From Tetmemena sp. SeJ-2015 (taxonomy: Eukaryota; Ciliophora; Spirotrichea; Sporadotrichida; Oxytrichidae), in NCBI GenBank assembly GCA_027382625.1, contig JAJKFJ010022341.1, forward strand, positions 122,379-186,378: a DNA stretch of 64,000 bases. The letters run 5' to 3'. The position numbers were made by a program, and so were the translations under genes. Below the pieces are notes generated by a model that saw nothing but the letters and a program-made list of their open reading frames with translations, searched no databases and had not been told where the DNA came from. This document shows, piece by piece, positions 27,200-37,376 of this stretch (positions within the stretch are counted from its first letter, which is position 1; each line of letters begins with the position of its first letter).

Positions 27200-28330
27200 A
27201 TGACATTAAAAGACCAAAACGACACTACTGAATGGACCGAACAGAGCTTATCAGCTCAATTACGAGAGCTCAGTGTGCCAGAGAAAGCCACAAGTACCGA
27301 AACGCTTGTTGTGCTTGCTCAGGTCAATCAACTTTTATGGAAAACGCTGTGGAGCGACGAGGAAAAAGGAGACGATGAATTAGACGTCAACGATATCATC
27401 ACTCGCGCAGACGAATTCAAGCAATTTATTTTCGCGCCATGGCTAGTCAACAGCATTCAGCAAAAATTACGCAGTTTTTCTGAATTAGAAGATGCAGATT
27501 GCGTCCATCAAGCAAATGTCTTAGTCAGTGCTGTTAATGGAATTGCCCACATGATGTTTGACGCCAATAGCTATGATACAGAACCTGGTGACGCGATTCC
27601 TAAAGATGAAGATGATTTCGCAGACTGGTGGGAAACGGTGATGGATATGACCAGTGACAAAGTGGGTAGATTCGGTGACGAGGAAGAGAACGAAGATGAA
27701 GATGAAGGCGAGGACGAAGACGAAGACGAAGAAAACCTTGATTTAGGTCCTGAACACCAAGCATTCGCTGAAGCAGACACCGAAGAAAAATTTGCAATTT
27801 TACGAAAAATGTTGGAGTCGAATGGCGTTAAAGTAGCCAATCTGAGCGATGACGACCAAAGCGAAATTGCTGACCCAGACTATTATTTCAGCCCCTCTGA
27901 AGCCTTCGGAAAGCTGCTACCAGGTCGCTACTGTGAAATGGATTTTGAGCCATTTGGCTGCGCTTCCGAAGATGAAGTAAAAGATTTTTATCCAGACTTA
28001 TGGCGTGCAGCGGCGCGTGCCACGCTCGGTGAATTGAAATTAACCGACTTACGCTCAGAAGGTAATAGTAGCGATGATTTCAGTGAGATTACCGTTCGCT
28101 TCCATGCTTTCGGCAAAGAGCATGTTTTCAATTATGAGAACTCTGGATCATGGTCAGATGGTCAGTTTTTAGATGACCTCAAAGCTTTTACCAAACGTTA
28201 TTTAAAAGGTCAGTTCGTCTTTGACCCGATTGATAATGATGGTTTCGTAGGATATGTCTACTTACCAATCGAAGCGGCAAATGAGTTGAAGTCCTACTTA
28301 GCAGCGATAGAGGCAGACTTCGACGAATAA
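27200..28330 (+). CDS. Acidic cytosolic protein of unknown function
   Basis: This is a 376-residue protein without signal peptide or membrane segments. Residues 155-185 are an almost uninterrupted run of Glu/Asp. The N-terminal half is helical and charged. The C-terminal part (about 225-376) is a folded domain with KLLPGRYCEMDFEPFG, HVFNYENSGSWSDGQFLDDL and FDPIDNDGFVGYVYLP motifs. I recognise no family; the C-terminal domain is reminiscent of small immunity-type proteins but this is a guess. The start has a weak AGGAA sequence upstream. Confidence 0.7.
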   Translation: MTLKDQNDTTEWTEQSLSAQLRELSVPEKATSTETLVVLAQVNQLLWKTLWSDEEKGDDELDVNDIITRADEFKQFIFAPWLVNSIQQKLRSFSELEDADCVHQANVLVSAVNGIAHMMFDANSYDTEPGDAIPKDEDDFADWWETVMDMTSDKVGRFGDEEENEDEDEGEDEDEDEENLDLGPEHQAFAEADTEEKFAILRKMLESNGVKVANLSDDDQSEIADPDYYFSPSEAFGKLLPGRYCEMDFEPFGCASEDEVKDFYPDLWRAAARATLGELKLTDLRSEGNSSDDFSEITVRFHAFGKEHVFNYENSGSWSDGQFLDDLKAFTKRYLKGQFVFDPIDNDGFVGYVYLPIEAANELKSYLAAIEADFDE

Positions 28331-28350
28331 TCACAAGCTACGCTGTTTCT

Positions 28351-28385
28351 TCAGGATCATCTTACTGCCTAGTAGGATGACCTGA
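28351..28385. terminator. Hairpin after the acidic protein gene
   Basis: TCAGGATCATCTTAC and GTAGGATGACCTGA pair with one bulge and one mismatch around a short loop, 20 bases after the stop codon. There is no T tract. From here to 28678 I see no gene. Confidence 0.45.
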
Positions 28386-28678
28386 ATGATTGGAACTACT
28401 GGCAATTATTCGAAAAGTGTGGCTGCTCGGGCAGACCAATCACAACAAATCAGTGTATTCACTTACCAACTAACTCGAATTTGTCATACAACACTTCGAG
28501 ATAATCAAGATAATAGAACTGCGCAACTTGTAAGTAGCTCAATGATCACACAAATTACGTATCTACACGGAGCATCTTAAATTCCACTTTAGATGTCGGA
28601 TAATCGACTTTAGAATTATTTCGGGGACCTAAAGTATTGATTAATTTCTTGTACTTTTGGGAATCGACGCACGACAGA

Positions 28679-28951
28679 TTAGGTATCCATGAAAAAGAAG
28701 GTGAAGCGTTTCGCTGGTCTATGTTGCGCCTCCACCGGCAACGCCTCGATTTGCTCGAAATACACCTGAGCATTCTCCATTCGATCCTCAGGACGCACCA
28801 GCTCAAACTCTGGCTCTGCACGAAGGGCTTTGAGTGCAGCCAACTCAGCCTCAGATGCCGAAGACGCCTCAATGAATATGGTGGTGTAGAAGCCAATGGG
28901 CTCAGACTCTCCGGTAAGTGAGCCCGGGCTGCCAGCGAAGCCCATTTCCAC
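28679..28951 (-). CDS. Small conserved-type protein, N-terminus possibly frameshifted
   Basis: This is a frame of 90 codons starting at a GTG. The sequence GFYTTIFIEASSASEAELAAL followed by FELVRPED and VYFEQIEALP is of a type I have seen in short uncharacterised proteobacterial proteins ending in an aromatic FTFFxMD. The natural N-terminus may be MTFLIEW read in another frame just upstream (near 28970), which would require a one-base shift near 28948. No function is known. It abuts the relic of a second rhlE gene on the opposite strand. Confidence 0.5.
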   Translation of the reverse strand: MEMGFAGSPGSLTGESEPIGFYTTIFIEASSASEAELAALKALRAEPEFELVRPEDRMENAQVYFEQIEALPVEAQHRPAKRFTFFFMDT

Positions 28952-28961
28952 TCAATCAAGA

Positions 28962-29125
28962 AATGTCACAACCTCAAAATCGCGCGCGAGCAAATTGCGG
29001 GATTTATTTCCAGTGAAGACAAGTGAACGTGAACACAAACTACTAGAACAAGCGATCCGAATGGTGGAGTTAAGGGAAAACGTCCAAAAAAGAAAGATAA
29101 ACTGCGGGCGCAGATGCTACGAAAT
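28962..29125 (+). pseudogene. Relic of a second rhlE 3' end
   Basis: This stretch aligns with the end of rhlE (about 26780-26935) at roughly four bases in five by eye. Shared blocks include GCGCGAGCAAATTG, GGATTTAT, GCGATCCGAATGGTGG-like and GTTAAGGGAAAACGTCC, and AAGAAAGATAAA. Translated, it reads REQIAGFISSEDK, a stop-containing stretch, then DPNGGVKGKRPKKKDKLRAQ. No helicase core precedes it. It is the tail of a lost paralogue or of a partial duplication. Confidence 0.75.
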
Positions 29126-29130
29126 GCAGG

Positions 29131-29817
29131 TTAAGTTACTTTTAAGATATGACGAAAGTAGTGATCCATATTAATTTGCTTTGTTAACGCAAACTTTTGT
29201 CCATCACTTTGAACTTCAAGAATACGATCAAATCGGAAGCTTCGATAATCTTGGCGATACTCACACCACGCAATTAACATCCATTTGCCAGATAATCCTA
29301 CAATACCAAGCGGCCAAACCATACGATGACTTTTTGCTTCTTTCTCATCAACATATCGAATAAAAAGTTTATGTTGCGCTTCACAGGCTTGCCGGATACG
29401 ACCATGGATGAGGCGTAACGATGAAAGATTCTCGGTTATTGGAATGCGATAAGAAAGTTGATCTGATTGTTGTTTCAAACGCTCTGGCAATATAGCTCGA
29501 ATTTTTTGTTCTGCTGTTTGTGCATAAGATGCCAATTGAATATCGGTAAATGCCTGTACCATACGACTGCCGAGCAAGATCGCCAATATTTCTTCGGGCG
29601 TGAACATCATTGGTGGCAAATAACTATCTCCGCGTAGTGCAAAACCAACACCAGCTTCACCTTCAACTTGGATCCCGGATGATATCAGTGTGTGAATATC
29701 ACGGTAGATCGTACGAACCGAGCAGCGCATTTGTGCAGCGATATCTTCCGCGCGAACAGCTGTGCGCCTTGCTCGCAGCAATGTAATAATTTGCAACAGC
29801 CGTTCGTTTTTATTCAT
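29131..29817 (-). CDS. YafY/WYL-domain transcriptional regulator
   Basis: This is a 228-residue regulator. An N-terminal DeoR-like helix-turn-helix lies at about residues 1-60 (RLLQIITLLRARRTAVRAED, MRCSVRTIYRDIHTLISSG). A WYL domain covers about 135-225 (HRMVWPLGIVGLSGKWMLIA, YRSFRFDRI). WYL regulators sense small molecules or nucleic acids. It starts 23 bases after the stop of the upstream gene (29841-30143), so the two probably form one operon. Confidence 0.9.
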   Translation of the reverse strand: MNKNERLLQIITLLRARRTAVRAEDIAAQMRCSVRTIYRDIHTLISSGIQVEGEAGVGFALRGDSYLPPMMFTPEEILAILLGSRMVQAFTDIQLASYAQTAEQKIRAILPERLKQQSDQLSYRIPITENLSSLRLIHGRIRQACEAQHKLFIRYVDEKEAKSHRMVWPLGIVGLSGKWMLIAWCEYRQDYRSFRFDRILEVQSDGQKFALTKQINMDHYFRHILKVT

Positions 29818-29840
29818 ATTATTTCTACTATTCTTCAGAC

Positions 29841-30143
29841 CTAATCTAGCGCAGCGAGCACGGTCTGGTGGGACATCTTTACGCTGCCAAAATCAATCAT
29901 ACACATGAATGCACTTTGTCCTAACTCTGTCGAAATATGCTCTGCAGCTAGTTTTGCGCTTTGCTCGGAACGCCATAGAACAATATCAATCCACGTCCCG
30001 TCGCCCCTGAGGCATAATCGACGAGAGATGAAGCCATCCTGTCGCTTCACCCACGCTTCCACTTCGCCGTTAGCAGTAAGAAATTTCTCCGTACTGACAC
30101 TTGGTACAAGTTTAAATTCGACTATCTCTACAGTAGCATCCAT
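29841..30143 (-). CDS. Small antibiotic-biosynthesis-monooxygenase-like (dimeric alpha/beta barrel) protein
   Basis: This is a 100-residue protein. The frame is open to 30200, but AAAGGA lies 5 bases before an ATG at 30143 (MDATVEIVEFKLV), which I take as the start. The pattern VEFKLVPSVSTEKFL, VKRQDGFISRRL and WIDIVLWRSEQSAKLAAE resembles the ABM/dimeric ferredoxin-like fold. Function is unknown. It is cotranscribed with the WYL regulator. Confidence 0.65.
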   Translation of the reverse strand: MDATVEIVEFKLVPSVSTEKFLTANGEVEAWVKRQDGFISRRLCLRGDGTWIDIVLWRSEQSAKLAAEHISTELGQSAFMCMIDFGSVKMSHQTVLAALD

Positions 30144-30331
30144 TTTCATCCTTTCGATAACATAGCAAAACGCTATTTCGCTAGAATAATGTAAGCACAT
30201 GTCAGTTTCTGTCAGGAGAGCGCATTTAAGTAATCAAATCAAGCCTTGTACATTGACACGTATTCAAGAAGAATCAAACTTGAATCGATTCGCCTCTTAA
30301 TTAAAAACGCATTACTTCAAAACGACTCTCT

Positions 30332-30937
30332 ATGCAAAAAAATGATCCCCGCATTGACGCCTACATAGAAAAATCTGCTGATTTTGCACAGCCAATATTG
30401 CGACATATTCGTGCCATGGTGCATCAACATTGTCCTGATGTCAGTGAAACGATTAAATGGAGCATGCCGCACTTTGAATACAAGGGCAGTATCTTTTGTC
30501 ACTTTGCTGCGTTTAAGAAGCATTGCGCCTTAGGTTTTTGGTATGGCGAATTATTGCAGATTGATAGAAAGCTAGAAAAAGCCATGGGGCAATTTGGGCG
30601 CATTGCCAGCTTATCGGAATTACCCGATGATGCCGCCTTTATTCAATTACTCAAGCAAGCAATGCAGTTGCACGACACAGGTGCCAAGCTGCCATCACGC
30701 AATAAAGATAAAAAAGAAAAGAAAGACCTTGAAATTCCGCCGCATTTTCTAAACGAGTTAGAAAAGAATCCTGCGGCTTTGGCGACTTTCGAGGCTTTTC
30801 CTTATTCACAGAAAAAAGAATATGTCGCGTGGTACACCGAAGCGAAAACCGAGGCCACTCGAACTAAACGATTACAGCAAGCGATAGCATGGATGGCGGA
30901 AGGAAAACGTCGTAATTGGAAATATGAAAAGTGTTAA
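30332..30937 (+). CDS. YdeI/OmpD-associated (DUF1801 plus OmdA) family protein
   Basis: This is a 201-residue protein. The N-terminal DUF1801 domain (residues 1-110) shows IRAMVHQHCPDVSETIKWSM and FEYKGSIFCHFAAFKKH. The C-terminal bacteriocin-protection/OmdA-like domain (about 130-201) shows FLNELEKNPAALATFEAFPY, KEYVAWYTEAKTEATRTKR and AEGKRRNWKYE. It is cytosolic. Members have been linked to peptide or stress tolerance in enteric bacteria; the role here is unknown. Confidence 0.85.
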   Translation: MQKNDPRIDAYIEKSADFAQPILRHIRAMVHQHCPDVSETIKWSMPHFEYKGSIFCHFAAFKKHCALGFWYGELLQIDRKLEKAMGQFGRIASLSELPDDAAFIQLLKQAMQLHDTGAKLPSRNKDKKEKKDLEIPPHFLNELEKNPAALATFEAFPYSQKKEYVAWYTEAKTEATRTKRLQQAIAWMAEGKRRNWKYEKC

Positions 30938-30954
30938 GCCCTGCTGTATTCAAG

Positions 30955-31686
30955 CTAAGATGAAAATCGTTTTTTTGCGTAGAGTTCTATCATTTTCATA
31001 GAACGCCCATAATGAAATTGCATTTGTTCATCGGTGTACCGATGGTCGCTGCCAACCGGACACGCGCGTCGTGCCAAACAAGTATTCTTGCATAGGGAAT
31101 CTGCTTGCAGACGATACGCTAAGCAAGCTTCTAAATTAAACTGACCATCATCTAAAGCACGTGGTGGACAAGCGCTGATACATGGTGTGCTCTCGCAACT
31201 GATACATGGTGAAGCACTCTCCTTCATTGGTGTGACGGCTAAATCAGTATTTGCCAACACCAAAGCACGATAAGCAAACCATGATCCAAATTCTGCATTC
31301 ACACCTACCATAAACGGTGATGCATGATGCCAGCCGGCGAGTTTACCTAGTTCTTGCAGGCTTACTGTATAAGCGCCGGGATACACGATTTCATAGCTAG
31401 CCGATGGATGTTCTGACTGTAAATATCGCTGAACTACCGATACCGTGAAAGTATCAATCGGATGTACCTGATTATCGACGTCTTTAACGCGTTCATTGAA
31501 GGATTGCCAAAATTGTGTGCCCGCATGACCGATCAAAATTAGTTGCTGATAATCTTTCGCCTGCGGACAACGTTCAAATAGAATTGCTTTGACATCTGCA
31601 GCCAAATTCGCGATTGCAAACACGGCATGACAATTTAAGCCAACATCGTTCAAGATGGGGGAGTTCAAGGTCTGGTAAGGATTCAT
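30955..31686 (-). CDS. QueG-like 4Fe-4S protein
   Basis: This is a 243-residue protein with Cys motifs in its C-terminal third: CISCESTPCISACP (about residues 172-185), then a later CLAYR...CKNTCLARRACPVG set. This is the ferredoxin-like region of epoxyqueuosine-reductase-type proteins. The N-terminal part is shorter than QueG and lacks the clear cobalamin-binding region, so I do not call it queG. It is probably an uncharacterised relative with two iron-sulfur clusters. Confidence 0.7.
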   Translation of the reverse strand: MNPYQTLNSPILNDVGLNCHAVFAIANLAADVKAILFERCPQAKDYQQLILIGHAGTQFWQSFNERVKDVDNQVHPIDTFTVSVVQRYLQSEHPSASYEIVYPGAYTVSLQELGKLAGWHHASPFMVGVNAEFGSWFAYRALVLANTDLAVTPMKESASPCISCESTPCISACPPRALDDGQFNLEACLAYRLQADSLCKNTCLARRACPVGSDHRYTDEQMQFHYGRSMKMIELYAKKRFSS

Positions 31687-31787
31687 GCTGATTCACAAAC
31701 TTAAAAAATGAAAGATAGTAGTTATCATTGTAACGAGCAAACTTGCATGCTCTGCTAGACTGATAAAAAATAATCTCGCAATTCACT

Positions 31788-32450
31788 ATGACACAGTTAT
31801 TCGATAATATCTTTTGGCACAGTTTATCTGGTGCACAAGCGCATTTTGCTGAGGGTGAAGCGAGTGCGCGACGCTATGCAAAAGGCTTCTCTCCTATCCT
31901 CGGCTTTGCAGATGCACAGCACCCTAATTTTCGAGCCATTACACCCTACTGCGAACTTGGCGAACAATTTTATTGTGCTGGATGGAGCGGCACTGTCCCT
32001 AGTGGCTGGCAGCTTGTCGCTGAAAGCACCATGTATCGCATGGTATGGGATGGTGAAATACCGCCAGACGAGCCGGATTTTCAAGCGCGTCGTTTAGATC
32101 CATTCAATCAGCAAGATGCACAACAAGCAATGGCTTTAGCACAATTGACCAATCCCGGGCCATTCGGATTACGAACGATTGAGCTTGGTGAGTATCTTGC
32201 GTATTTCGACAACACCGAATTAATTGCAATGGCAGGCGAACGTAGTTTTGCCCCGCCCTATCGCGAGGTAAGTGGTGTTTGCACGCATCCTAACTACCAA
32301 GGCCAAGGATGGGCTAAACGCTTAATGCATAAAATTATTCGCCGTCAGTTATTGGCGAATGAAATTCCCTTTACTATGTAATGCGCAGCAACGACGCACA
32401 TGCTTATATTTGCGCATGGTTTCGTGCCTATTGTGAGAACAGCTGTCGCT
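31788..32450 (+). pseudogene. GNAT acetyltransferase with a frameshifted C-terminus
   Basis: The frame 31788-32381 encodes 197 residues and ends abruptly at EIPFTM. It includes the acetyl-CoA loop VCTHPNYQGQGWAKRLM near 163-179. In another frame, starting at 32382, the expected continuation MRSNDAHAY is present, and a possible GF...RTAVA end follows in a further frame. One or two indels near 32377-32410 therefore disrupt the last 35 residues. The 33-base palindrome (copy 2) follows directly. Confidence 0.65.
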
Positions 32451-32461
32451 GATTCGCTTGA

Positions 32462-32494
32462 TAGAACTCATTTCATAAATAGGAATGAGTTCTA
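32462..32494. repeat. 33-base dispersed palindrome, copy 2
   Basis: This is identical to 4188-4220 except for one base in the loop region. It again lies at the 3' end of a gene. The rest of the gap up to 32690 contains only the promoter region of pepD. Confidence 0.75.
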
Positions 32495-32690
32495 GTTATA
32501 TTGCATGGGCATGCAATCGGCATGACTTATTTACTATTCAAGTAACAGACTAAGCGATTTATCAGCTTCTAGCGATAAACTTACTAGATTTTCATCAAGC
32601 AATCCTCTCAGATCGGTATGGTAAACTCTCGGCTCTTGCATTTTACGCCGCACGGCGCTTACCGCAATTTCCAGATATCGAGATACCGAG

Positions 32691-34166
32691 ATGACAACGC
32701 CCACTACCCAATCTGAACTCATTCAATTATTTCCTCAGCCACTCTGGCAATGGTTTGAGCAAATCTGTGCTATCCCCCACCCTTCCAAGCATGAAGCGGC
32801 ATTAAGTGCGCATATCCAAGCTTGGGCGAAAGAGCGTGGCTTGCCGGTAACTGTCGATCAAGTAGGTAACTTAATTATTCGCAAACCCGCAACAGCGGGG
32901 ATGGAAGATAGAAAAACTGTCGTGATCCAAGCGCACCTTGACATGGTGCCGCAAAAGAATGCCGATAAAGTCCATGACTTTTTGACTGATCCAATTGAAG
33001 CTTGGGTCGATGGTGAATGGGTCAAAGCACGTGGCACCACTTTAGGGTCAGATAATGGCATAGGTATGTCATCAGCCCTGGCCATTTTGGGCGCATCCGA
33101 TATCAAACATGGTCCGCTAGAAGTGTTGCTCACTGTCGACGAAGAGGCAGGTATGTCAGGCGCATTTGGCTTACAGCCAGGCATTTTAGAAGCAGAAATT
33201 TTAATTAATACCGATTCTGAACAAGAAGGCGAAATCTATATGGGTTGCGCTGGTGGTGTCGATGCAAAAATCCAATTGCCTGTGCAATGGCAAGATGCTG
33301 ATCCTGCGCACTTAGCTTATACCCTGAGTATCGCAGGCTTAAAAGGTGGACATTCTGGTGTCAACATTCATCTCGGTCGTGGCAATGCGAATAAACTGTT
33401 GGCGCGTTTTTTTGCTGGGCATGCGAGTGAATTAGGCATCGCGATTAGTCAAGCGCAAGGTGGATCGTTACGTAATGCCATTCCACGTGAGGCTCAATTT
33501 AGCTTTACATTGCCAGTTGAAAAACTCGATTTATTGCAACAACGTGTCGCGCAATATCAAGCGATCTTGCAAGCAGAATTGGCTGCGACAGAACCGAACC
33601 TCCGATTAAGCATCAGCGACTGCACAGCGCCAGAAAAAGTATTACAAAGCAATTCACAACAGCGGTTAATTCATCTAATCAATACCTGCCCAAATGGCGT
33701 AATGCGCATGAGCGATGAAGTCGCTGGCGTAGTAGAAAGTTCGTTGAATGTTGGTGTGGTAAGTACGGCAGCAGATCACATTAGTGTGGTGTGCATGGTG
33801 CGTTCTTTAATTGATAGTGGCCGTGCATATATCGAAAGCCAATTGCAATCTTTATGTGATTTAGCTGGCGCTAGCGTTCAGTTTGAAGGCCGCTACCCAG
33901 GTTGGAAACCAGACAATAATTCTCCTGTGATGGCGATTGTCAAAGACACCTATGAAAGCATTTATCAACGCGAGCCAGAAATTATGGTAATTCATGCTGG
34001 ATTAGAATGTGGTTTATTCAAAAAACCCTACCCGCATTTGGACATGGTTTCTATCGGCCCGACTATACGCTTTCCGCATGGCCCAGATGAAATGGTGAAC
34101 ATCAAAACAGTAGGTCAATATTGGACTTTGCTGTTGGCGGTTTTAGAGCGTATTCCAGCTAAATAA
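32691..34166 (+). CDS. pepD: Aminoacyl-histidine dipeptidase PepD (M20 family)
   Basis: This is a 491-residue cytosolic metallopeptidase. Zinc-ligand motifs of the M20 family are visible: QAHLDMVPQK near residue 84, SDNGIGMS near 120, the catalytic VDEEAGMSG near 150, NTDSEQEG near 180 and the C-terminal FPHGPDE near 462. The GGHSGVNIHLGRGNA block marks the dimerisation (lid) domain. Length and motif order fit beta-Ala-His dipeptidase. It hydrolyses X-His and other dipeptides. Confidence 0.93.
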   Translation: MTTPTTQSELIQLFPQPLWQWFEQICAIPHPSKHEAALSAHIQAWAKERGLPVTVDQVGNLIIRKPATAGMEDRKTVVIQAHLDMVPQKNADKVHDFLTDPIEAWVDGEWVKARGTTLGSDNGIGMSSALAILGASDIKHGPLEVLLTVDEEAGMSGAFGLQPGILEAEILINTDSEQEGEIYMGCAGGVDAKIQLPVQWQDADPAHLAYTLSIAGLKGGHSGVNIHLGRGNANKLLARFFAGHASELGIAISQAQGGSLRNAIPREAQFSFTLPVEKLDLLQQRVAQYQAILQAELAATEPNLRLSISDCTAPEKVLQSNSQQRLIHLINTCPNGVMRMSDEVAGVVESSLNVGVVSTAADHISVVCMVRSLIDSGRAYIESQLQSLCDLAGASVQFEGRYPGWKPDNNSPVMAIVKDTYESIYQREPEIMVIHAGLECGLFKKPYPHLDMVSIGPTIRFPHGPDEMVNIKTVGQYWTLLLAVLERIPAK

Positions 34167-34171
34167 ATGCG

Positions 34172-37100
34172 CTAACAAAAGTCACGACTCGCGGCAATAA
34201 AATTACCCAGTAAGTGACTCATATCGACCAAGCGTTTGGCAACCAGATGGTGTACTTTTCCATCGGTTTGCCAAATGCCATAGACACCCAACAACTTGGC
34301 ATTCAACACTTCATGCCGAAATTGATCGACTAAAGCTGGCCAGACAATCACATTGACCGACCCAGTTTCATCTTCTATCGTAATGAACAAAACGCCTTTG
34401 GCAGTACCAGGTCGCTTGCCTAAACTGTCACTAGGCCACAACCACGTGCGAACTGTTTATTTTGAAACGTATGCAAAACCTCTGCCGGTAAAAAACGCTG
34501 TTTTAAAAGTTGCGGCCTAAGCAAAGCAATTGGATGTCGCTGTAAAGTTAAACCTGTGCTGTGATAGTCCCGCAGAATTTCTTGTGCTTCGCTAGGGGTA
34601 CTCAGTTGTGCTGGCGTCTCTACCAGCGTTGTGGGCTTGAGCAAATCTTTGTCTGGAACGGCAGCCACGGCTTGCCATAGCGCCTGATGACGATTGCCGC
34701 TCAGTGCTGCCAAGGCATTGCCATCGGCTAAGGCTTCGAGATCAGTACGATTTAATTGTGCCCGACGAGCTAAATCTTGAATGTCGCTAAAGATCGCTTG
34801 CTGCCTAGCCTGACTAATACGCTCTGCCGCAGCTTGCGACATGCCGCGCAATAAAGACATGCCTAAGCGCACCGCAGCTTGTTGCCCGCTATTGCTGTGT
34901 AAGGGTAAATCTTCTAACTGCGCATCCCAATCGCTATACATCACATCAATCGGTCGTATTCTAATTTGGTGACGTTTAGCATCTTGCACTAACTGCGATG
35001 GCGAATAAAATCCCATAGGCTGAGAATTGAGCAGTGCACATAAAAACACCGCGGGTTGATGACATTTAATCCAGCAACTGGCATACGTTAATAAGGCAAA
35101 ACTAGCCGCATGGCTTTCGGGGAATCCATACTCACCAAAGCCTAGCATTTGATTAAACACTGCTTGCGCAAATTCTTCTTCATAACCATTCTTGATCATG
35201 GCATTAACGATGCGGCTTTGATAATGCGCGAGCCCGCCTTTGCGTTTCCACGCTGCCATTGCGCGCCGTAATTCATCTGCCTCACCTGGCGTAAAATCGG
35301 CAGCAACCATCGCAATTTGCATTACTTGTTCTTGAAAAATCGGTACGCCTAAAGTACGCGATAAAACTTTTTCAATCGCTGGTTTTGGATAAATGACGGG
35401 TTCCAAGCCCTGACGCCGTTTGAGATAAGGATGCACCATGCCACCCTGTATTGGCCCCGGTCGCACGATTGCCACCTGCACCACCAAATCGTAAAAACAA
35501 CGTGGACGTAAGCGCGGTAACATGCCCATTTGCGCCCGCGATTCAATTTGAAAAACACCAACCGTATCGGCCTTACAAATCATGTCGTAAGTAACAGCGT
35601 CTTCAGCAGGAATATCTTGCATACGTTGAGGGCAGCCAGGGATTTGTCGCATCAATGTAAATGCTCTTTGCAAGGCAGACAGCATACCTAAAGCCAGTAC
35701 ATCGACTTTGAGCAAACCCAGTGCTTCCAGATCATCTTTATCCCATTGAATAATACTACGACCTTCCATACTCGCTTTTTCAACAGGGACCAAGCGCGTT
35801 AATTTATCGCGTGCAATCACGAAGCCGCCACTGTGTTGAGATAAATGGCGTGGAAATTTTAAGAGTTGATTGACGAGATCTGCCCACTGTTGCGCGACCA
35901 TCGATTGTGGGTCTAAACCATTTTCAGTAAAGCGTTCGAGCAAAGCTTCTTTGCTATCAAACCAATGCTGAGACTTGGCGAGTTTATCGATTAAATGCGC
36001 ATCCACACCCAATGCCTTACCTACTTCGCGTAAGGCACCACGTGGCCTGTAAGTGTGAACAGCCGCAGCTAAAGCGGTACGATGTCTGCCATATTTTCTA
36101 TACAGATATTGGATGACTTCTTCTCGTCGCTGATGTTCAAAATCGACATCGATATCGGGTGGTTCACCACGCTCCTTCGATAAAAAACGTTCAAATAATA
36201 AGATGCCATTTTCTGGACTGACTTCGGTAATGTGCAGGCAATAACAGACCACCGAATTAGCAGCAGAACCGCGCCCTTGGCACAAAATATCTTGTGAACG
36301 GGCGAAACGGACGATGTCGTATACGGTCAGAAAATAAGGCTCATAAGCGAGGTCGTTGATCAGATGCAGTTCATATTCAATTTTATTTCTGGTCTCTGCA
36401 CTGATGCCCTGCGGATAGCGTTGCTGCGCGCCAGCGTATACTTCTTGTCGTAAAAATGAGGCAGGAGTTTGTCCTGCAGGTACTAGCTCATCTGGGTATT
36501 CATAACGTAATTCGCTCAATGAAAAACGGCATAAATTGGCGATGCCCAAAGTTTCTTGTATCGCTTGTGCGGGATAAATATTTCCTAGTCGCAGACGTGA
36601 ACGCAGATGTTGTTCGGCATTCGGCGCTAGATCGTAACCGCAGTCGGCAATTGCTTTTCCTAAGCGTATAGCTGTCAAAGTATCTTGCAGTGGCTTACGT
36701 GAACGTACATGCATACAAACATTGCCGATGGCGACCACGGTAAGTTAAATTCACTCGCGATTTCTTGCAGATGTTGTTGCTGCCAGTCGTCCATAGCTTG
36801 CGTTAATAAATGCAAACCCAGCCAAGCACGTTGCGGAAAATGACGCGCCATCCACGCGGCCTGCGCCCTGACTATGTCTGGTTTAAGCGGATAATCAGGA
36901 ACCAAAATCAGTAGACAATCTGGCAGACCAGCGATGTGTTGTAGATCATCAGGAGGATGGCTGAAATCTTCAGGGCTAATCAGATAACTACCTTTAACAG
37001 TATTCACACGCATTCTAGCTAGGCTGATCAGTTCACAAAGATTACCGTAGCCATCACGGTTTTGTACGAGTGCGATGATACGCATCTGACCTAACTGAGG

Positions 37101-37331
37101 GTTAAGCAAACTCGTTTCTAATTGAAAGACGCTACCGATAATCAAAGGAAAATCATGTTTTAAGGCTTCTTCATGCGCGCGCACAACACCCGCTAACGAG
37201 CATTCGTCAGTGATGGCGAGTGCTTGATAATTGAGTTTCACTGCACGCGCAATCAACTCTTCTGCATGGGAGGCACCATGTAAGAAACTGAAATTGGTTT
37301 GACAGTAAAGCTCGGCGTAGTGGGGAAGCAT
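34172..37331 (-). pseudogene. dnaE2: Error-prone DNA polymerase DnaE2 (ImuC), split by two frameshifts
   Basis: Three frames together give a full DnaE2 of about 1050 residues. 37331-36740 encodes the PHP domain (AELYCQTNFSFLHGASH start). 36738-34430 encodes the palm and fingers, including the catalytic PDIDVDFEH, and RPGPIQGGMVHPY. 34441-34172 encodes the C-terminal OB region (GTAKGVLFITIEDETG, VIVWPALV). The first break is a missing G in CCGGTGG (ASEFNLP|VVAIGNVC); the second is best explained by a missing T in a T run. Both are single-base losses. DnaE2 works with ImuA and ImuB in SOS-induced translesion synthesis. It starts 45 bases after the imuB stop. Confidence 0.85.
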
Positions 37332-37376
37332 TTTGTTGAGAGAGATCAATCTGTGAGTGTGATAAATCTGTATGTG

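Noticed and set aside
27571..27840. Minus-strand frames of about 65-90 codons rich in Ser and Leu-Arg opposite the acidic protein gene
   Set aside because: They are the reverse-strand reading of the GAA/GAC-rich acidic run and have no ribosome-binding site or conserved features.
28555..28959. 134-codon minus-strand frame in the same place as the small conserved-type gene
   Set aside because: Its Arg/Leu-rich translation looks like a shadow of the frame 28679-28951; only its first few codons (MTFLIEW) may belong to the real gene.
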